Below are positions 35,082 to 44,503 of a DNA stretch of 64,000 nt, one piece after another. The translations under genes were made by a program, and so were the position numbers. The notes under the pieces were generated by a model. The model was not told the DNA's origin and ran no database searches. It saw nothing but the letters and a program-made list of their open reading frames with translations. Every line of letters begins with the position of its first letter. Positions within the stretch are counted from its first letter, which is position 1. This DNA is from Macrophomina tecta (Eukaryota > Ascomycota > Dothideomycetes > Botryosphaeriales > Botryosphaeriaceae), in NCBI GenBank assembly GCA_024180945.1, contig JAKSGN010000041.1, forward strand, positions 1,426,001 through 1,490,000. Reading direction: 5' to 3'.

Positions 35082-35268
35082 GGGTAACGAGGGACCCTTG
35101 AATGGGCGAACTCCTCAGAACTTGTAGGCTTCAGGTTTTTTTCTCTTCGGAGCTTTTCACCTCCCCTGGCTAAGGGTAACGAGGGCCTCTTGACTGAGCG
35201 AACTCCTTCCCCAGAGTGGTCGAACGAAAAAAGTAGATGATGGGTTTTTCCTCTTCGGAGGCTTTCCC
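35082..35268. repeat. imperfect tandem repeat, two units of about 92-95 bases
   Basis: Unit 1 begins at 35082 and unit 2 at 35174, each with GGGTAACGAGGG. Both carry CGAACTCCT at offset 25 and CTCTTCGGAG at offset 61 (unit 1) or 77 (unit 2), so unit 2 has an insertion of about 16 bases. On the minus strand both units are open as arginine-rich frames, but no gene is recognised. Confidence 0.8.
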
Positions 35269-35491
35269 CCTTATGCGCTGTTCGTTGAACGGCTCGCCAT
35301 GAGCGGGCCCTTGAGGAAGAGCTTGGTATTTGTCGCAGTGTCGCGTCACCCAAAACATGTACCTGACCTCACCCCAGACACGCAAATCAACATAACCAGC
35401 AGGCTAACGAGCGAAACACAGAACAACCAACTACTCTCTGCCACGACACCGCCGCCCATCGCCCACAAGACCCCTTACGCATCCCACGTCC

Positions 35492-36871
35492 CTACGGCAC
35501 AAAATCCGGCGGCTCGCCCGCACCCTCCCCGTCGTCCTCCACCCCTCCACCCTGCCCGGTCCCAGCCAGCCCTTCCGCTCCTTCCGCCTCCACCGCGTCT
35601 GGCCACGCTAACACCCTCACCGCATGCCCCGGCGCCGCATCCTTCACCTCGAACACCTTGCCAGCACACTCCACCCACAGCGCGACCCTCAACGCATACG
35701 TCCTCGCGATCCCATACGTCCTGAACGTCGGCGCGATGCCTTTCCCCAGCCGCCACGCCCGGCCCTGCCCCTCCGCCAACCCCTCCAAGCCCAGCGGCGT
35801 CCCGTCCGCCGGAAGCGGCGGCGCGTCATCGCCGCTCCGCCCACCCCCGCCAAAGCGCCGCTCGCCCAGCACATACGCGTTCGTCTGGGACGCCTCGATG
35901 TCGCGCGCGCCCGTCAGGCTGGCATACGGCACGCGGATGCGCGTGCGCGCCTCGAGGGCGGCGCGGAAGCGGCGGAGGAAGACGGGCGGCGGCTCCGCGG
36001 CTTGTAGCTCCGGGGAGCGGTCGCGGTGCGCGAGAGTGAGGGTGATGGGGAAGGAGGAGGGCCCGGCGCGGGCGCCGGCGCGGACGAGGGTGGGGGCGGT
36101 GGTGGTGATGGCGAAGGTGGCGGTGGGGTCTTTGGAGGAGGGGAAGGCGTCCTTGAGGCGTGCGCGGACGCCGTTGTGGTGGGCGGCGCTGCATTTGGGG
36201 TCGAGCCGGTGGGAGTGACGGGTGAAGCGCGAGGTAGACGAGGCCGGGTGCGGGTCCGGGGTTGCGGAAGCGGTGCTGTTATTGTTGTTGTTGTTGTTGT
36301 TGTTGTTGTATGCTGGGGTGAAGTTGAGGACGCGAAGGGCCTGTTTTTGGTTGTGGAAGCTGAAGCGCTTGGAAGAGCTGTTGGCCATGGTGGCTTCGAG
36401 CGAGTACTGGATTGTACATGGGCATCCGCCTGTGTTGCTCACGTCGACGCGCAGGCTCGGTGGCAGCGGGTGGCCCGGCTGGTGTTCGAAGGCATGTGAT
36501 TTCTCGAATCGCTTGTTCGCGGCCAGGCGGACCTCGTGAGGGAAGCGGAACGTGAAGGGGAAAGAGACGAACGGGTTGTCAGCGGAGCTGAGGGACTCGA
36601 TGTCATCGCCGGAGTAGAGTACACTGCTGAAGCGGAAGAGATTGACTCTGGCTTTCAAAACCTGACGATATTGGCCGTTGTTCTTTGAGACTCGGGTAGT
36701 TGTGCTCCCCGTGAAATCGATGGACACACGCGTGGTTTTGGTCCGCGCGTCTACTCTGACTGTCCCGCTTACGATTTCACCGCTGGTGTAGACCCTCTGC
36801 ATGCCCTCCCCACCGTCGTTCACGGTGATTTGAATGGGAGGGTCGTGTCTGTTCTTATGGGAAATCGTCAT
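35492..36871 (-). CDS. arrestin-domain (ART-like) protein
   Basis: Single exon, about 459 aa from MTISHKNRHDPP. The frame is open a further 24 codons to an ATG at 36943, but the shorter start opens directly into the arrestin fold. The N-terminal domain (about residues 10-180) shows the arrestin_N beta-sandwich pattern: IQITVNDGG, YTSGEIVSGTVRV, TRVSIDFTGSTTTRV, FPFTFRFP, and the strand CTIQYSLEATM. A run of about ten asparagines from an AAC microsatellite follows, then a GC-rich, alanine/proline/arginine-rich C-terminal half with ITLTLAHRDR and a possible degenerate arrestin_C domain. Fungal arrestin-related proteins are adaptors that recruit Rsp5-type ubiquitin ligases to plasma-membrane transporters. 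A PPxY motif, usual in such adaptors, was not noticed, so ligase recruitment is unproven. Confidence 0.82.
   Translation of the reverse strand: MTISHKNRHDPPIQITVNDGGEGMQRVYTSGEIVSGTVRVDARTKTTRVSIDFTGSTTTRVSKNNGQYRQVLKARVNLFRFSSVLYSGDDIESLSSADNPFVSFPFTFRFPHEVRLAANKRFEKSHAFEHQPGHPLPPSLRVDVSNTGGCPCTIQYSLEATMANSSSKRFSFHNQKQALRVLNFTPAYNNNNNNNNNNSTASATPDPHPASSTSRFTRHSHRLDPKCSAAHHNGVRARLKDAFPSSKDPTATFAITTTAPTLVRAGARAGPSSFPITLTLAHRDRSPELQAAEPPPVFLRRFRAALEARTRIRVPYASLTGARDIEASQTNAYVLGERRFGGGGRSGDDAPPLPADGTPLGLEGLAEGQGRAWRLGKGIAPTFRTYGIARTYALRVALWVECAGKVFEVKDAAPGHAVRVLAWPDAVEAEGAEGLAGTGQGGGVEDDGEGAGEPPDFVP
36279..36309. repeat. trinucleotide repeat coding polyasparagine
   Basis: About ten ATT/GTT-type triplets on the plus strand, read as a run of ten asparagines on the minus strand within the arrestin-like gene. 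Confidence 0.95.
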
Positions 36872-37422
36872 ATTCGGGGGCTGATCTTGTTTTTCACATC
36901 CAACCAGTCCGTGAAAGGCCTGTAGATAGCTGTGGGGTATCAAGGACGACTTAAGTGTTTGTTAAAAGAACTATGTATGTACGAATGGCGAAGCTTCGAC
37001 GCTTCAGTGAAGAAGTTGGGGATTTTCTCAATATCTCGACTATTGCACCAAGAATGACGTCTGCGGCTAATACGAAGACAAGGGTAGGTGCTTGTTTGCG
37101 TGTATTGAGAGCCAAGCTGTCGGCGCCGTATGTCCATGTAAGCATCTCAAGCCCCACCCAACTGCTTATAATCGGACGTTCTTTTCCGGATTATTCATGC
37201 GGGCCAGATCCTGAATGGGACCACTTTGCTTAAGCGAGCATCCTCTGGGAAGGCGTCACAGCTGAACGGCTCCTCAGGAACATGCAAGATGTTTGTCGAT
37301 CATCACATGCTTCATGGCAGTTATCAGTCTGGTACCTACAGTTGAATTCATATGACGGTGTGCCGTCTCATGAAAATATTCCTTATTGACCGATATAAAT
37401 ACTTAAAGTCACCTTGGAAGGC
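36872..37422. other. intergenic region
   Basis: Promoter side of the arrestin-like gene and 3' side of the telomere-protein gene, both on the minus strand. Short frames only. Confidence 0.5.
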
Positions 37423-40400
37423 CTACTCCAGAAAACTCTTGAAGAAGCCCTTCTTCACGGTGTTCTCCACCTTCTCTTCCTTCGCTTCCTCACTCTTCTT
37501 TCCTTCTCTGTCATCGTGTTTCCCCTTCTGATACGTACCGGCCTTCCCTCGGGCACGCTCGGGCTTCACTTCTTTTCCGCTTCCTTTCTTGCCGCCAACA
37601 CCAACCCACCACTCCCTCAAACCCTTTGCCTCCCTCCTTTCTTCGTCTCCAAACTCTACTGGTGGGCCATGCACTTCCTCTCTTGTAGCCCCGCTGACAA
37701 CGTTCTGATGTGTGTCGACAGCGGCAGCCTCGCCATCTGAACCCTCCGCTTGTTCCTGGCCACCTACCGCGCCCCAGAGACCGCTCATCACATCCGCCCA
37801 GATCGGCTTCATCGACTCCATGATATCACTCGTCCTCTTAGCATGACCCTTCTTCCCAGCCTTGTCTCTGTCCTCACCCTCGGCGTCAGTGGCTTCCTGC
37901 GAGACACCTGCGCTCTTCCATTTTTGTATGGCACCGTATCTGAAGACGCACCAAGCGCTCTCGCCACCGCTGATCAAGCGGGGCTTGCCCTTTCTGCTTT
38001 TGACCTCGAACCCGCGCAAGAGAACCGCATCGCCAACATCGCACTCCGGCAAAGCGGCCTTCCAAGGTCGGAAGACTTGGACGCGCACCTCTGCACCATT
38101 CTCCAGGCTCATGTCTGTGATGCTGAAAAGAGTGGTATAATCGCGAGGCCCGGCAGTGGCTCGAATCGGCGCTTTGTTAGGCGCGGTGCACACGGCTAGC
38201 ACGTCAACAGTGAGGGACTGAGAGTTTGTGTATGAGGTTAGGTGAGCGAGCGGCGTGAAGTAGGAGTAGGACGTTCGGGTGCCTTGGGACAGCTGAGACG
38301 GCATCCATTTGATTCGGCGAGCAGCGCCAGACTTTTGCGAAGCTTCCAGCGCAGTTGGTTCAACCTGGCTCGTCTCTTCCTCCATATCAGTATCGTCGTC
38401 TGCTGTTTGACTCTGTTCGTCAATGCTCTTCTGCAGCGTCTGTGACTCAGCAGGATGCGCTTCGACTTCAGAAAAGCTGGCGGCAACGGAAGTTGTCTGT
38501 GTCTGACGTGGGGTCGGCGGAAACGCGCTTTCTACCTGATTATCTTGAGCGGTAAGTTGCACTTCCGGAATTTCCTGGCTAGCTTCTGGGGTGAGGACGT
38601 CGCTTTCAGGAAGTGTCTGTGGTACGCTAGTGACTACAGCCTTGGATGCAGTGGAGGATTTTGGTGATTCTGAAGCATCCGACTTGATCGAAAGAGAAGG
38701 ATGGATTATGGTAGCTTGTTCTCGCAGCGACGAATGCTGAGCATCACTGGTCTCGACGCCTGCGAGCTGGCTTTCCTCCGCTCGCTCAAGGAATGACGTC
38801 GTAATCAACGGCAATTGACTCTCTTCAAAATCTTTCCGAGGAGGGGCTACATCCATTTTTCCGAAGCTCGAGGCTGTATCAGTGACAGAGGGCGGCAGAG
38901 ATTCGGCATGTGCTGTTTGTTGACTGTCACTTTCGACCGACGGCGTAGGTTGCCTTTGTCTCTGTGTTCCGAATGGAAACTGTGAAGTTCTTATTGCGCG
39001 TAACACACTCGAGTCATCCTGCAACATAGAAGAATGAGTAGGCTCAGCCTTGTTGAACTCGTCTTTAAGAAAGGACGATTGCTCTGGTTGAGCCTGCGCT
39101 TCTGCTCCCGCATCGACTTTTGGCTTCTTTTTGCCCCATTCGAAATCCAATTCAGGGAATGGAGAAGAAGAGCGCTCAGCGCTCAGGTCTTCAATCGCAG
39201 CGCCTTCTAACTTTCTCTGCAGCCTCCTGTTTTGAAACTCTTGCGGGTTATTTTCAGAAACTTGATCAACCAGTAGTGGTAAATCTGGCGTGACGCTTGG
39301 GGCTGTGGGAGTAATCGGGCTGGCCGATGGGCGTTGGACTTTCTCTTGCTGTGTTTGAGGTGCCATCTGCGAGAGATCGCCAAGAATTTGACTAGGCTCA
39401 GGGACGGCTAGAGGCTCGAGAAGTTGAGGTGGTCCGTCGGACGGGGCGGAAGGAGACGAGGGACGTTGGGTGGACATTGAAGCGTTGGAGTCCCATTCGC
39501 ATTCCGAGTCTTTAACTTCAATTCGTCGTCGTCTCTGTGCTACACGGGCAGCAACGCCAGATATTCCTTGCAATGGGCGCGAAGCTTGGGAAGAGCGTAA
39601 ACTGCGCCTTTGACTGCGACCGGATATGGCTGTGTCGGCTTGAGAGATAGTGTCAATTGTGGGTTGTCTAGTCCTGCGGCGAGTAGGAGTCGATATCTCT
39701 GCATAGGATACCGTCTCCATGGTCGATTGCCGGGTTCTTCGGCGCGTTCGAGGCGGTGAAACCGGTGGCGAAGACCGTAGCTGCTCCTTTTTCACTGCTT
39801 TTTCAACCGTTTGTGCAATGTCTTGATGGATAGTGGAAAGCGCAGGAGAGGGTGATCTTCTGCCAATGCCTCCCTTAGGGATGAATTTGGGGCTTGCCTC
39901 AGCTACAGTAGCAGCACCGTTAGTTTCTTCAGCTTCCTTTTCTACGCTTTCGCTTCCGAGATCGACAATTTTTACAGCTGAGGAGGGGGGTCTTTCCATT
40001 GCTGTAGAAACAGTGGTGGCAAGCGGTTGCGTCTGTGATGAGGCAGTAGGGGTCACTTCAACTCTCTCGGCTTCTTCTTGGGAAACTATAGCCTTTGGAG
40101 TAGACGTAGACACGGCTTCCACCTCGGCATCATGCATATCCCAGTCATCATCTTGAAAGACAGGCAAGTAGGTATCATCACTGACGGGAACGTCACGGGA
40201 CTCCGCAGAGACATCCGTCGGATGTGTGTTGTCAAGTGTTGGTCTTTCAGCTTCAATGGTGTCGGATACCAGAGCAGACTTCTCATAAATTTGCGCTGAC
40301 CGCTGCTCATCACTGCCATGTCCAACGTCTTTGGAGGATGGAAGTAGGGGAGCTTGTGATTCACGAGCTGTGAAGCGCTCCTGGGTTGCATGCGCAGATA

Positions 40401-42714
40401 AGCCAAGTAATTGGCTCCGCTCATTCCCTGATGGCTGTACGACTGAAGGCAATGCTTGAGAAATGTCCGTAGTCTCCTCGACTGGAGCCGTTTCATCGAA
40501 GCGATTCCTCTCCGCGGTCTTTGATGCTGCAGGTGAAGATGCGGGTTCATCGAGTTGGGTATCCTGCACATCAACGCCAGGGACCTTTTTGACCCCAATC
40601 GAGAGAGGCACCTGCATGGTTGACGGAGCGGATTCCTCAGGCTCGTATTGGAATGCAGTCGATGGGTTTTCATGCTGGGACTTATCAACCGAAATGGTCG
40701 AGGCGGGACCTACCATCCCAAGCGCCGGATCAATCATGGATTCATGCGAATGGGGGTGCTGTGCGCTCCGCGAAGCCTCATGGGCAGCTTGGGCAACAGA
40801 AATCGCTGTCGCGGGGCGAATATCGTGTTGTACTTGGCCAGCAGCGTTTGAAAGAGATGCTTGTTGAGGCGCAGTAGGGCGAGCATCCATGTACGAAGAT
40901 GCTCCAGCTGCACCTGGGAAAGGAGAAGGCAACGGCAGTGTAGTTGACGTGACTGGTTGTAGCTGAGGCGTTGATGGAGCAATGACAGGGCCCATAGGCG
41001 GCGTTCTTTCGGGGGAGCGTGGGGTCACCCCTTGCATTGGCACCTGTGGAAGGACTGGCGGCGGCATGCTAGGAACCGCAGTTACGCTGCTGAATGGAGA
41101 TGCCGCTGACTCGGCCTTCTGCGGGGACGACTCGACAGACATAGACATAAATGGCATCTTCTGGGTTTCAATCTCCTTCGGATTAGCATCGTCATTCGTG
41201 CGCCTTGCAGACGGTTCGGACTTCTTGTGGAGGTCTTGTTTAGCCCCATCATCTCCAGGTGCGAGAAATAGCTCCCCAGGAGCTCCATCGGATATTGCCC
41301 GACGTTCGTCCCGGACATCCTGGAACTGACTCGATACTGATGGATCCCTTCCATATTCTCTCTCGTCTTCTCCTTCGCTGGAGAGACGAACATGTGCTGA
41401 TTCCGGCTTCTCGTTGGCCGGCGCGCCTTGTTCCTCAGACTGTGAGAGATCAGGCGCTTCTATCTCCGAGTCTGCCTCAGTAGATGTCATTTCCACGAGT
41501 CGGAGTTCTTCCGTGGTAGAATTCTGTTCGGATTCATCAGGAGACTCATCAACACGAACGGACGCCGCAGCACTTGGAACAGCGACATCAGCATCCGGTA
41601 GCACAGATGGTAAGGACTCTGGCCCGCCGTCTTCTTGAACCAATTGGGCATCACGGATGGAGAACGGAGCCACAGGTTCGTCTTCTGGCTCATTCGAGTA
41701 ATCGTCTATCTCGGTATCGCCTCCTTGATCCTCGTGGACTTCCTCAAGATACTGCTTATAGAGAGCATCGTCATAATCCTTTGCTTCTTTCTCAAGGGCG
41801 CCTGGGACCGTCCCATGCCCAGGGCTGTACGCTCGTGGAGCTTGAATTCCCTTGTTCTCAGGATGGTCAGGTATGAAATCATCTTCCTTATCGGCCGGCA
41901 CCTCTGCAGGGGTCATCCTTGCGGAAACCGGAGTCTGGGGAAGCTCAAGCACTTGAGCGGCGAGAGTGGGAGCAGCAAGTCTTTCACTGGGACTCGCCGG
42001 AGCATCCTCACCCGATATGGGGTCTTCTTTCTCAGGTGAGGGTGTTCGAGCGGCATATGTCCAGACGCCTACATTCTTGAATGAAGTGCGACGCCGTTTC
42101 CTGCTCTTAGGCTCGTCATCCTCACCCAATAGGTCATAATCAGATATAGGCTCCTTCGAGAGACGGCCATGCTTTAAGAAAGCAGGGGAGGACCAAGTAT
42201 TGAAGCGCAACCCCTCGGCGCTGAACCGGCCAACAATCTTACTTGGAGTATTATAGACAGCCTCCTCTTCCGGCTCGTCCTCGGATTGTTCTGGAGTGCT
42301 CCGTTCAACGTCGATATTGGCGAACTGCTTTCCATCGCGGGTCACCAGCATAGCCAGTCGGTCTCTAAAACCCAGCTCCCAATCCACGCTCTTGCCTGGG
42401 GTGCGTACAACCTCATCCTCCCCACTTGGCTGCAGCCACTGCGCACCACCAAGTTTGAGCACAACTTTGTCCCCGATGCCGAGCTGGGAGGTGGCGACGG
42501 CGTAGGCGGCGTCTCCAAAGAACTGCACGCGCACCTGGCCGCGTCGGCGGCGAAGACGGAAATCGGGCTCGGCGAGAAGCAAGGCGCATGTGCGGGTGGA
42601 AGACGAGTAGGGCCAGAGAATGGTCACCAGGGCGGTAATGGATTTGGTGGCCGGGGCAGGAAGCGAAGGGTGCAGGGTTGCGATGGGGATACGCTCCGAG
42701 GCGACGGAGGCCAT
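37423..42714 (-). CDS. giant telomere-binding (Pot1/Cdc13 OB-fold) protein
   Basis: One uninterrupted frame, 1,763 aa from MASVASERIPIATL. The frame is open 87 codons further to an ATG at 42975, but that extension is Pro/Arg-rich and unlike the body. Residues 1 to about 130 look like an OB fold (SITALVTILWPYSS, VRVQFFGDAAYAVA, GIGDKVVLKLGGA). Then come roughly 1,400 residues of acidic, Ser/Glu/Pro/Gln-rich disordered sequence with many SQ/TQ sites. The C-terminal part from about residue 1560 is a Telo_bind-type OB fold: YFTPLAHLTSYTNSQSLTVD, DYTTLFSITDMS, VRVQVFRPWKAALP, VGDAVLLRGFEVKSR and SAWCVFRY. This family binds single-stranded telomeric DNA (Pot1, Cdc13). The layout suggests a CST-type Cdc13-like subunit rather than Pot1, whose OB folds lie N-terminally; that is inference. 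It should act in the nucleus at telomere ends. Confidence 0.85.
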   Translation of the reverse strand: MASVASERIPIATLHPSLPAPATKSITALVTILWPYSSSTRTCALLLAEPDFRLRRRRGQVRVQFFGDAAYAVATSQLGIGDKVVLKLGGAQWLQPSGEDEVVRTPGKSVDWELGFRDRLAMLVTRDGKQFANIDVERSTPEQSEDEPEEEAVYNTPSKIVGRFSAEGLRFNTWSSPAFLKHGRLSKEPISDYDLLGEDDEPKSRKRRRTSFKNVGVWTYAARTPSPEKEDPISGEDAPASPSERLAAPTLAAQVLELPQTPVSARMTPAEVPADKEDDFIPDHPENKGIQAPRAYSPGHGTVPGALEKEAKDYDDALYKQYLEEVHEDQGGDTEIDDYSNEPEDEPVAPFSIRDAQLVQEDGGPESLPSVLPDADVAVPSAAASVRVDESPDESEQNSTTEELRLVEMTSTEADSEIEAPDLSQSEEQGAPANEKPESAHVRLSSEGEDEREYGRDPSVSSQFQDVRDERRAISDGAPGELFLAPGDDGAKQDLHKKSEPSARRTNDDANPKEIETQKMPFMSMSVESSPQKAESAASPFSSVTAVPSMPPPVLPQVPMQGVTPRSPERTPPMGPVIAPSTPQLQPVTSTTLPLPSPFPGAAGASSYMDARPTAPQQASLSNAAGQVQHDIRPATAISVAQAAHEASRSAQHPHSHESMIDPALGMVGPASTISVDKSQHENPSTAFQYEPEESAPSTMQVPLSIGVKKVPGVDVQDTQLDEPASSPAASKTAERNRFDETAPVEETTDISQALPSVVQPSGNERSQLLGLSAHATQERFTARESQAPLLPSSKDVGHGSDEQRSAQIYEKSALVSDTIEAERPTLDNTHPTDVSAESRDVPVSDDTYLPVFQDDDWDMHDAEVEAVSTSTPKAIVSQEEAERVEVTPTASSQTQPLATTVSTAMERPPSSAVKIVDLGSESVEKEAEETNGAATVAEASPKFIPKGGIGRRSPSPALSTIHQDIAQTVEKAVKKEQLRSSPPVSPPRTRRRTRQSTMETVSYAEISTPTRRRTRQPTIDTISQADTAISGRSQRRSLRSSQASRPLQGISGVAARVAQRRRRIEVKDSECEWDSNASMSTQRPSSPSAPSDGPPQLLEPLAVPEPSQILGDLSQMAPQTQQEKVQRPSASPITPTAPSVTPDLPLLVDQVSENNPQEFQNRRLQRKLEGAAIEDLSAERSSSPFPELDFEWGKKKPKVDAGAEAQAQPEQSSFLKDEFNKAEPTHSSMLQDDSSVLRAIRTSQFPFGTQRQRQPTPSVESDSQQTAHAESLPPSVTDTASSFGKMDVAPPRKDFEESQLPLITTSFLERAEESQLAGVETSDAQHSSLREQATIIHPSLSIKSDASESPKSSTASKAVVTSVPQTLPESDVLTPEASQEIPEVQLTAQDNQVESAFPPTPRQTQTTSVAASFSEVEAHPAESQTLQKSIDEQSQTADDDTDMEEETSQVEPTALEASQKSGAARRIKWMPSQLSQGTRTSYSYFTPLAHLTSYTNSQSLTVDVLAVCTAPNKAPIRATAGPRDYTTLFSITDMSLENGAEVRVQVFRPWKAALPECDVGDAVLLRGFEVKSRKGKPRLISGGESAWCVFRYGAIQKWKSAGVSQEATDAEGEDRDKAGKKGHAKRTSDIMESMKPIWADVMSGLWGAVGGQEQAEGSDGEAAAVDTHQNVVSGATREEVHGPPVEFGDEERREAKGLREWWVGVGGKKGSGKEVKPERARGKAGTYQKGKHDDREGKKSEEAKEEKVENTVKKGFFKSFLE

Positions 42715-43098
42715 GGCGAGGAGTCGAATGGGGCCGAGGCTACGATGGTAAGGGAGACGCAGGCTGCATGGCGGAGGAGTAGTGCTGGCGCAGGCCGTCG
42801 AGTGTCGTGTGGGGGGTGCAAGGGCTGCGGTCGCGTCGGCGGAAATGTCGCGCAACGGGAGGGAAGGAACCGGCGGCTGTGGCTCGGGCTCGAGTACCTG
42901 CCTAATGACGCACTCTGCCCGCCTGCGCCGCACCCAGCAATTCCACGCATCAACACATCGCCCCCCAATTCTCACCAGCGAAACGCCACCGCCAGCAGCG
43001 CGGCCTCAGCTTTCCAGCGCTCAATCATTTACGAAGTTTGTTATCATCTGTCTTATGTCATCATAATTACAGGCCTTTTTATGTGCCTCCGGTGCTGC
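42715..43098. other. intergenic region
   Basis: Promoter side of the telomere-protein gene and 3' end of the third receptor, both on the minus strand. GC-rich, without independent coding signal. Confidence 0.5.
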
Positions 43099-44503
43099 TC
43101 ACACGCCCGAATCGCGAGACAAGGTCCTTTGCGGCTTGCTTAATCCGTGTTCACTGTCCCAGTTTGCTTCCACCACCGACTTTTTCGTCACCAAAATGCT
43201 CCCTGAATTGGGTGGAGGGTCGATCCAACTCGTGATCCGCGACGGCCTGCACTCGGCATCCGTCCTTAACCCCCAGTTCCAGTCGTCCGTCCAACAACTT
43301 GGTTTCGTGCCGCTTTCCTGGATTGTTGGCAGCCGTAAATTCCTGCGCGACGATCCACTCGAGTCCAGGAGACGAGGGAAGACTTTCATGACCAGTGGCT
43401 TCATCACCATAAGTGACGCACAAATGATACCGACATTGGACTCGATTGTCGACCACACAATAGCCGCAATGCCCGCTCCTGGTAACTGGCGTCAGCATCG
43501 CCTCCAGGATGTGCCCTCATTCCATACTTACGGCCCATATCGTCCATCGCAGCATACATGTGGACCAATGACATCCGCAAAACGCTGACAAGGCAGACAC
43601 TGTGTTTTCGTTAGCAGCGCCGATTGCCCAAAGAGGGGAGCCCACGTACAACCCACCGAGGGCGAAAACAGCGACTACGCCGAGCTTTTGCCTCCATGGC
43701 AAGCGCAACGCCCGAAGTAGCGGCATTGGCAGTATCCAGACGGCGAAATCCAGGAAGATCCCAATCGCCGCCGTGGCTATCCAGTACGTACCGGCATCCA
43801 TGCAGTCGCCCGATACACGAGGATCCCAATATCTCCTGACTGGGCTGCACATGAAGATGGCTCCAAAGAACCCGTACAGTGCCACGCCAAAAAGGACCAG
43901 CAATGATGCCTTGCACATTCTTTGTGCCCAGCGTCCCTGGAAAAGACGCAAATATTGAAGAAGAAAGGAGGCCTTGGTTACGTTGATGAGAATTTGATAC
44001 AAAAGATTACTGCAGAGCACGAGCTATTCTTTACGTCAGCTGCAATCCTGACTTCATGGACCGAAGCCCCCAGAAATGCTCACCTTGGCCAGCTCTGAAA
44101 CATTCTCAGCTGCCTCGTCCCATTTTTGACCAACCATCTTTGACGCTACATGGACCTCGCCTCCTATTACGCCCGTCATTGCAATTGACAGGACCTAATC
44201 CTGGTAAGCAATTGTCTCAGCTCGAAGCAATCGGGGACGCACCAGAGCCCCGAGGATGAGCCAATCCTCGCAAGCGATTGTTCGAGTGATATGGATTCTC
44301 GAATACCAGCGCAGTACCACAGCTATCGTGGCCAGCAGGGTAAAAACGAGTGCCGGGGCCAATGCATGCCATCCAATCTCAACCGGAGTTTCCGCTTGGA
44401 TGACGGACGAGTTTGGATCCACATGTGCATATAGGAGTGGAGAGCTGTGTCTGGCGACATGCCTGACGAATGTCTCTTTCAAATCTGCCGGTGGTACTTC
44501 CAT
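43099..44503 (-). CDS. third Pth11-like (fungal rhodopsin domain) receptor
   Basis: Five exons: 44503-44243, 44194-44084, 44023-43650, 43584-43532, 43478-43099; introns of 48-65 bases, phases consistent, 392 aa. The start MEVPPADLKETF is chosen because the 24 codons upstream look untranslated. Hallmarks: helix 1 ending VVLRWYSRIHI, EDWLILGALV-LSIAMTGV across intron 1, LVLCSNLLYQILINVTKASFL, LFQGRWAQRM, FMCSPVRRYWD, FLDFAVWILPMP, ALGG before intron 3, and VWSTIESNVGIICASLMVMKP for the last helix. There is no CFEM domain, and the ~35 residues before helix 1 are polar. The tail of about 90 residues carries SGSSRRNLRLP. Ligand and coupling are unknown. Exon 4 is only 53 bases and its sequence (VLRMSLVHMYAAMDD) is less typical, so that junction is the least certain. 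Confidence 0.85.

Larger units (their letters stand above)
33218..35491. other. long intergenic region with repeats
   Basis: About 2.3 kb. The left end is the promoter side of the secreted protein. Near 34768-34802 and 34991-34998 there are TATA-like sequences (CTATATATAC, CTATATAAAC) with no recognisable gene downstream on the plus strand. These are followed by a TTTC microsatellite (35027-35062) and an imperfect tandem repeat (35082-35268). No coding gene supported. Confidence 0.45.

Noticed and set aside
34581..35087. 168-codon plus-strand frame
   Set aside because: It ends in translated TTTC microsatellite (FLSF repeats) and has no recognisable segment.
42715..42975. N-terminal 87-codon extension of the telomere protein
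   Set aside because: Pro/Arg/Ser-rich and unlike the OB-like region that begins right after the ATG at 42714.
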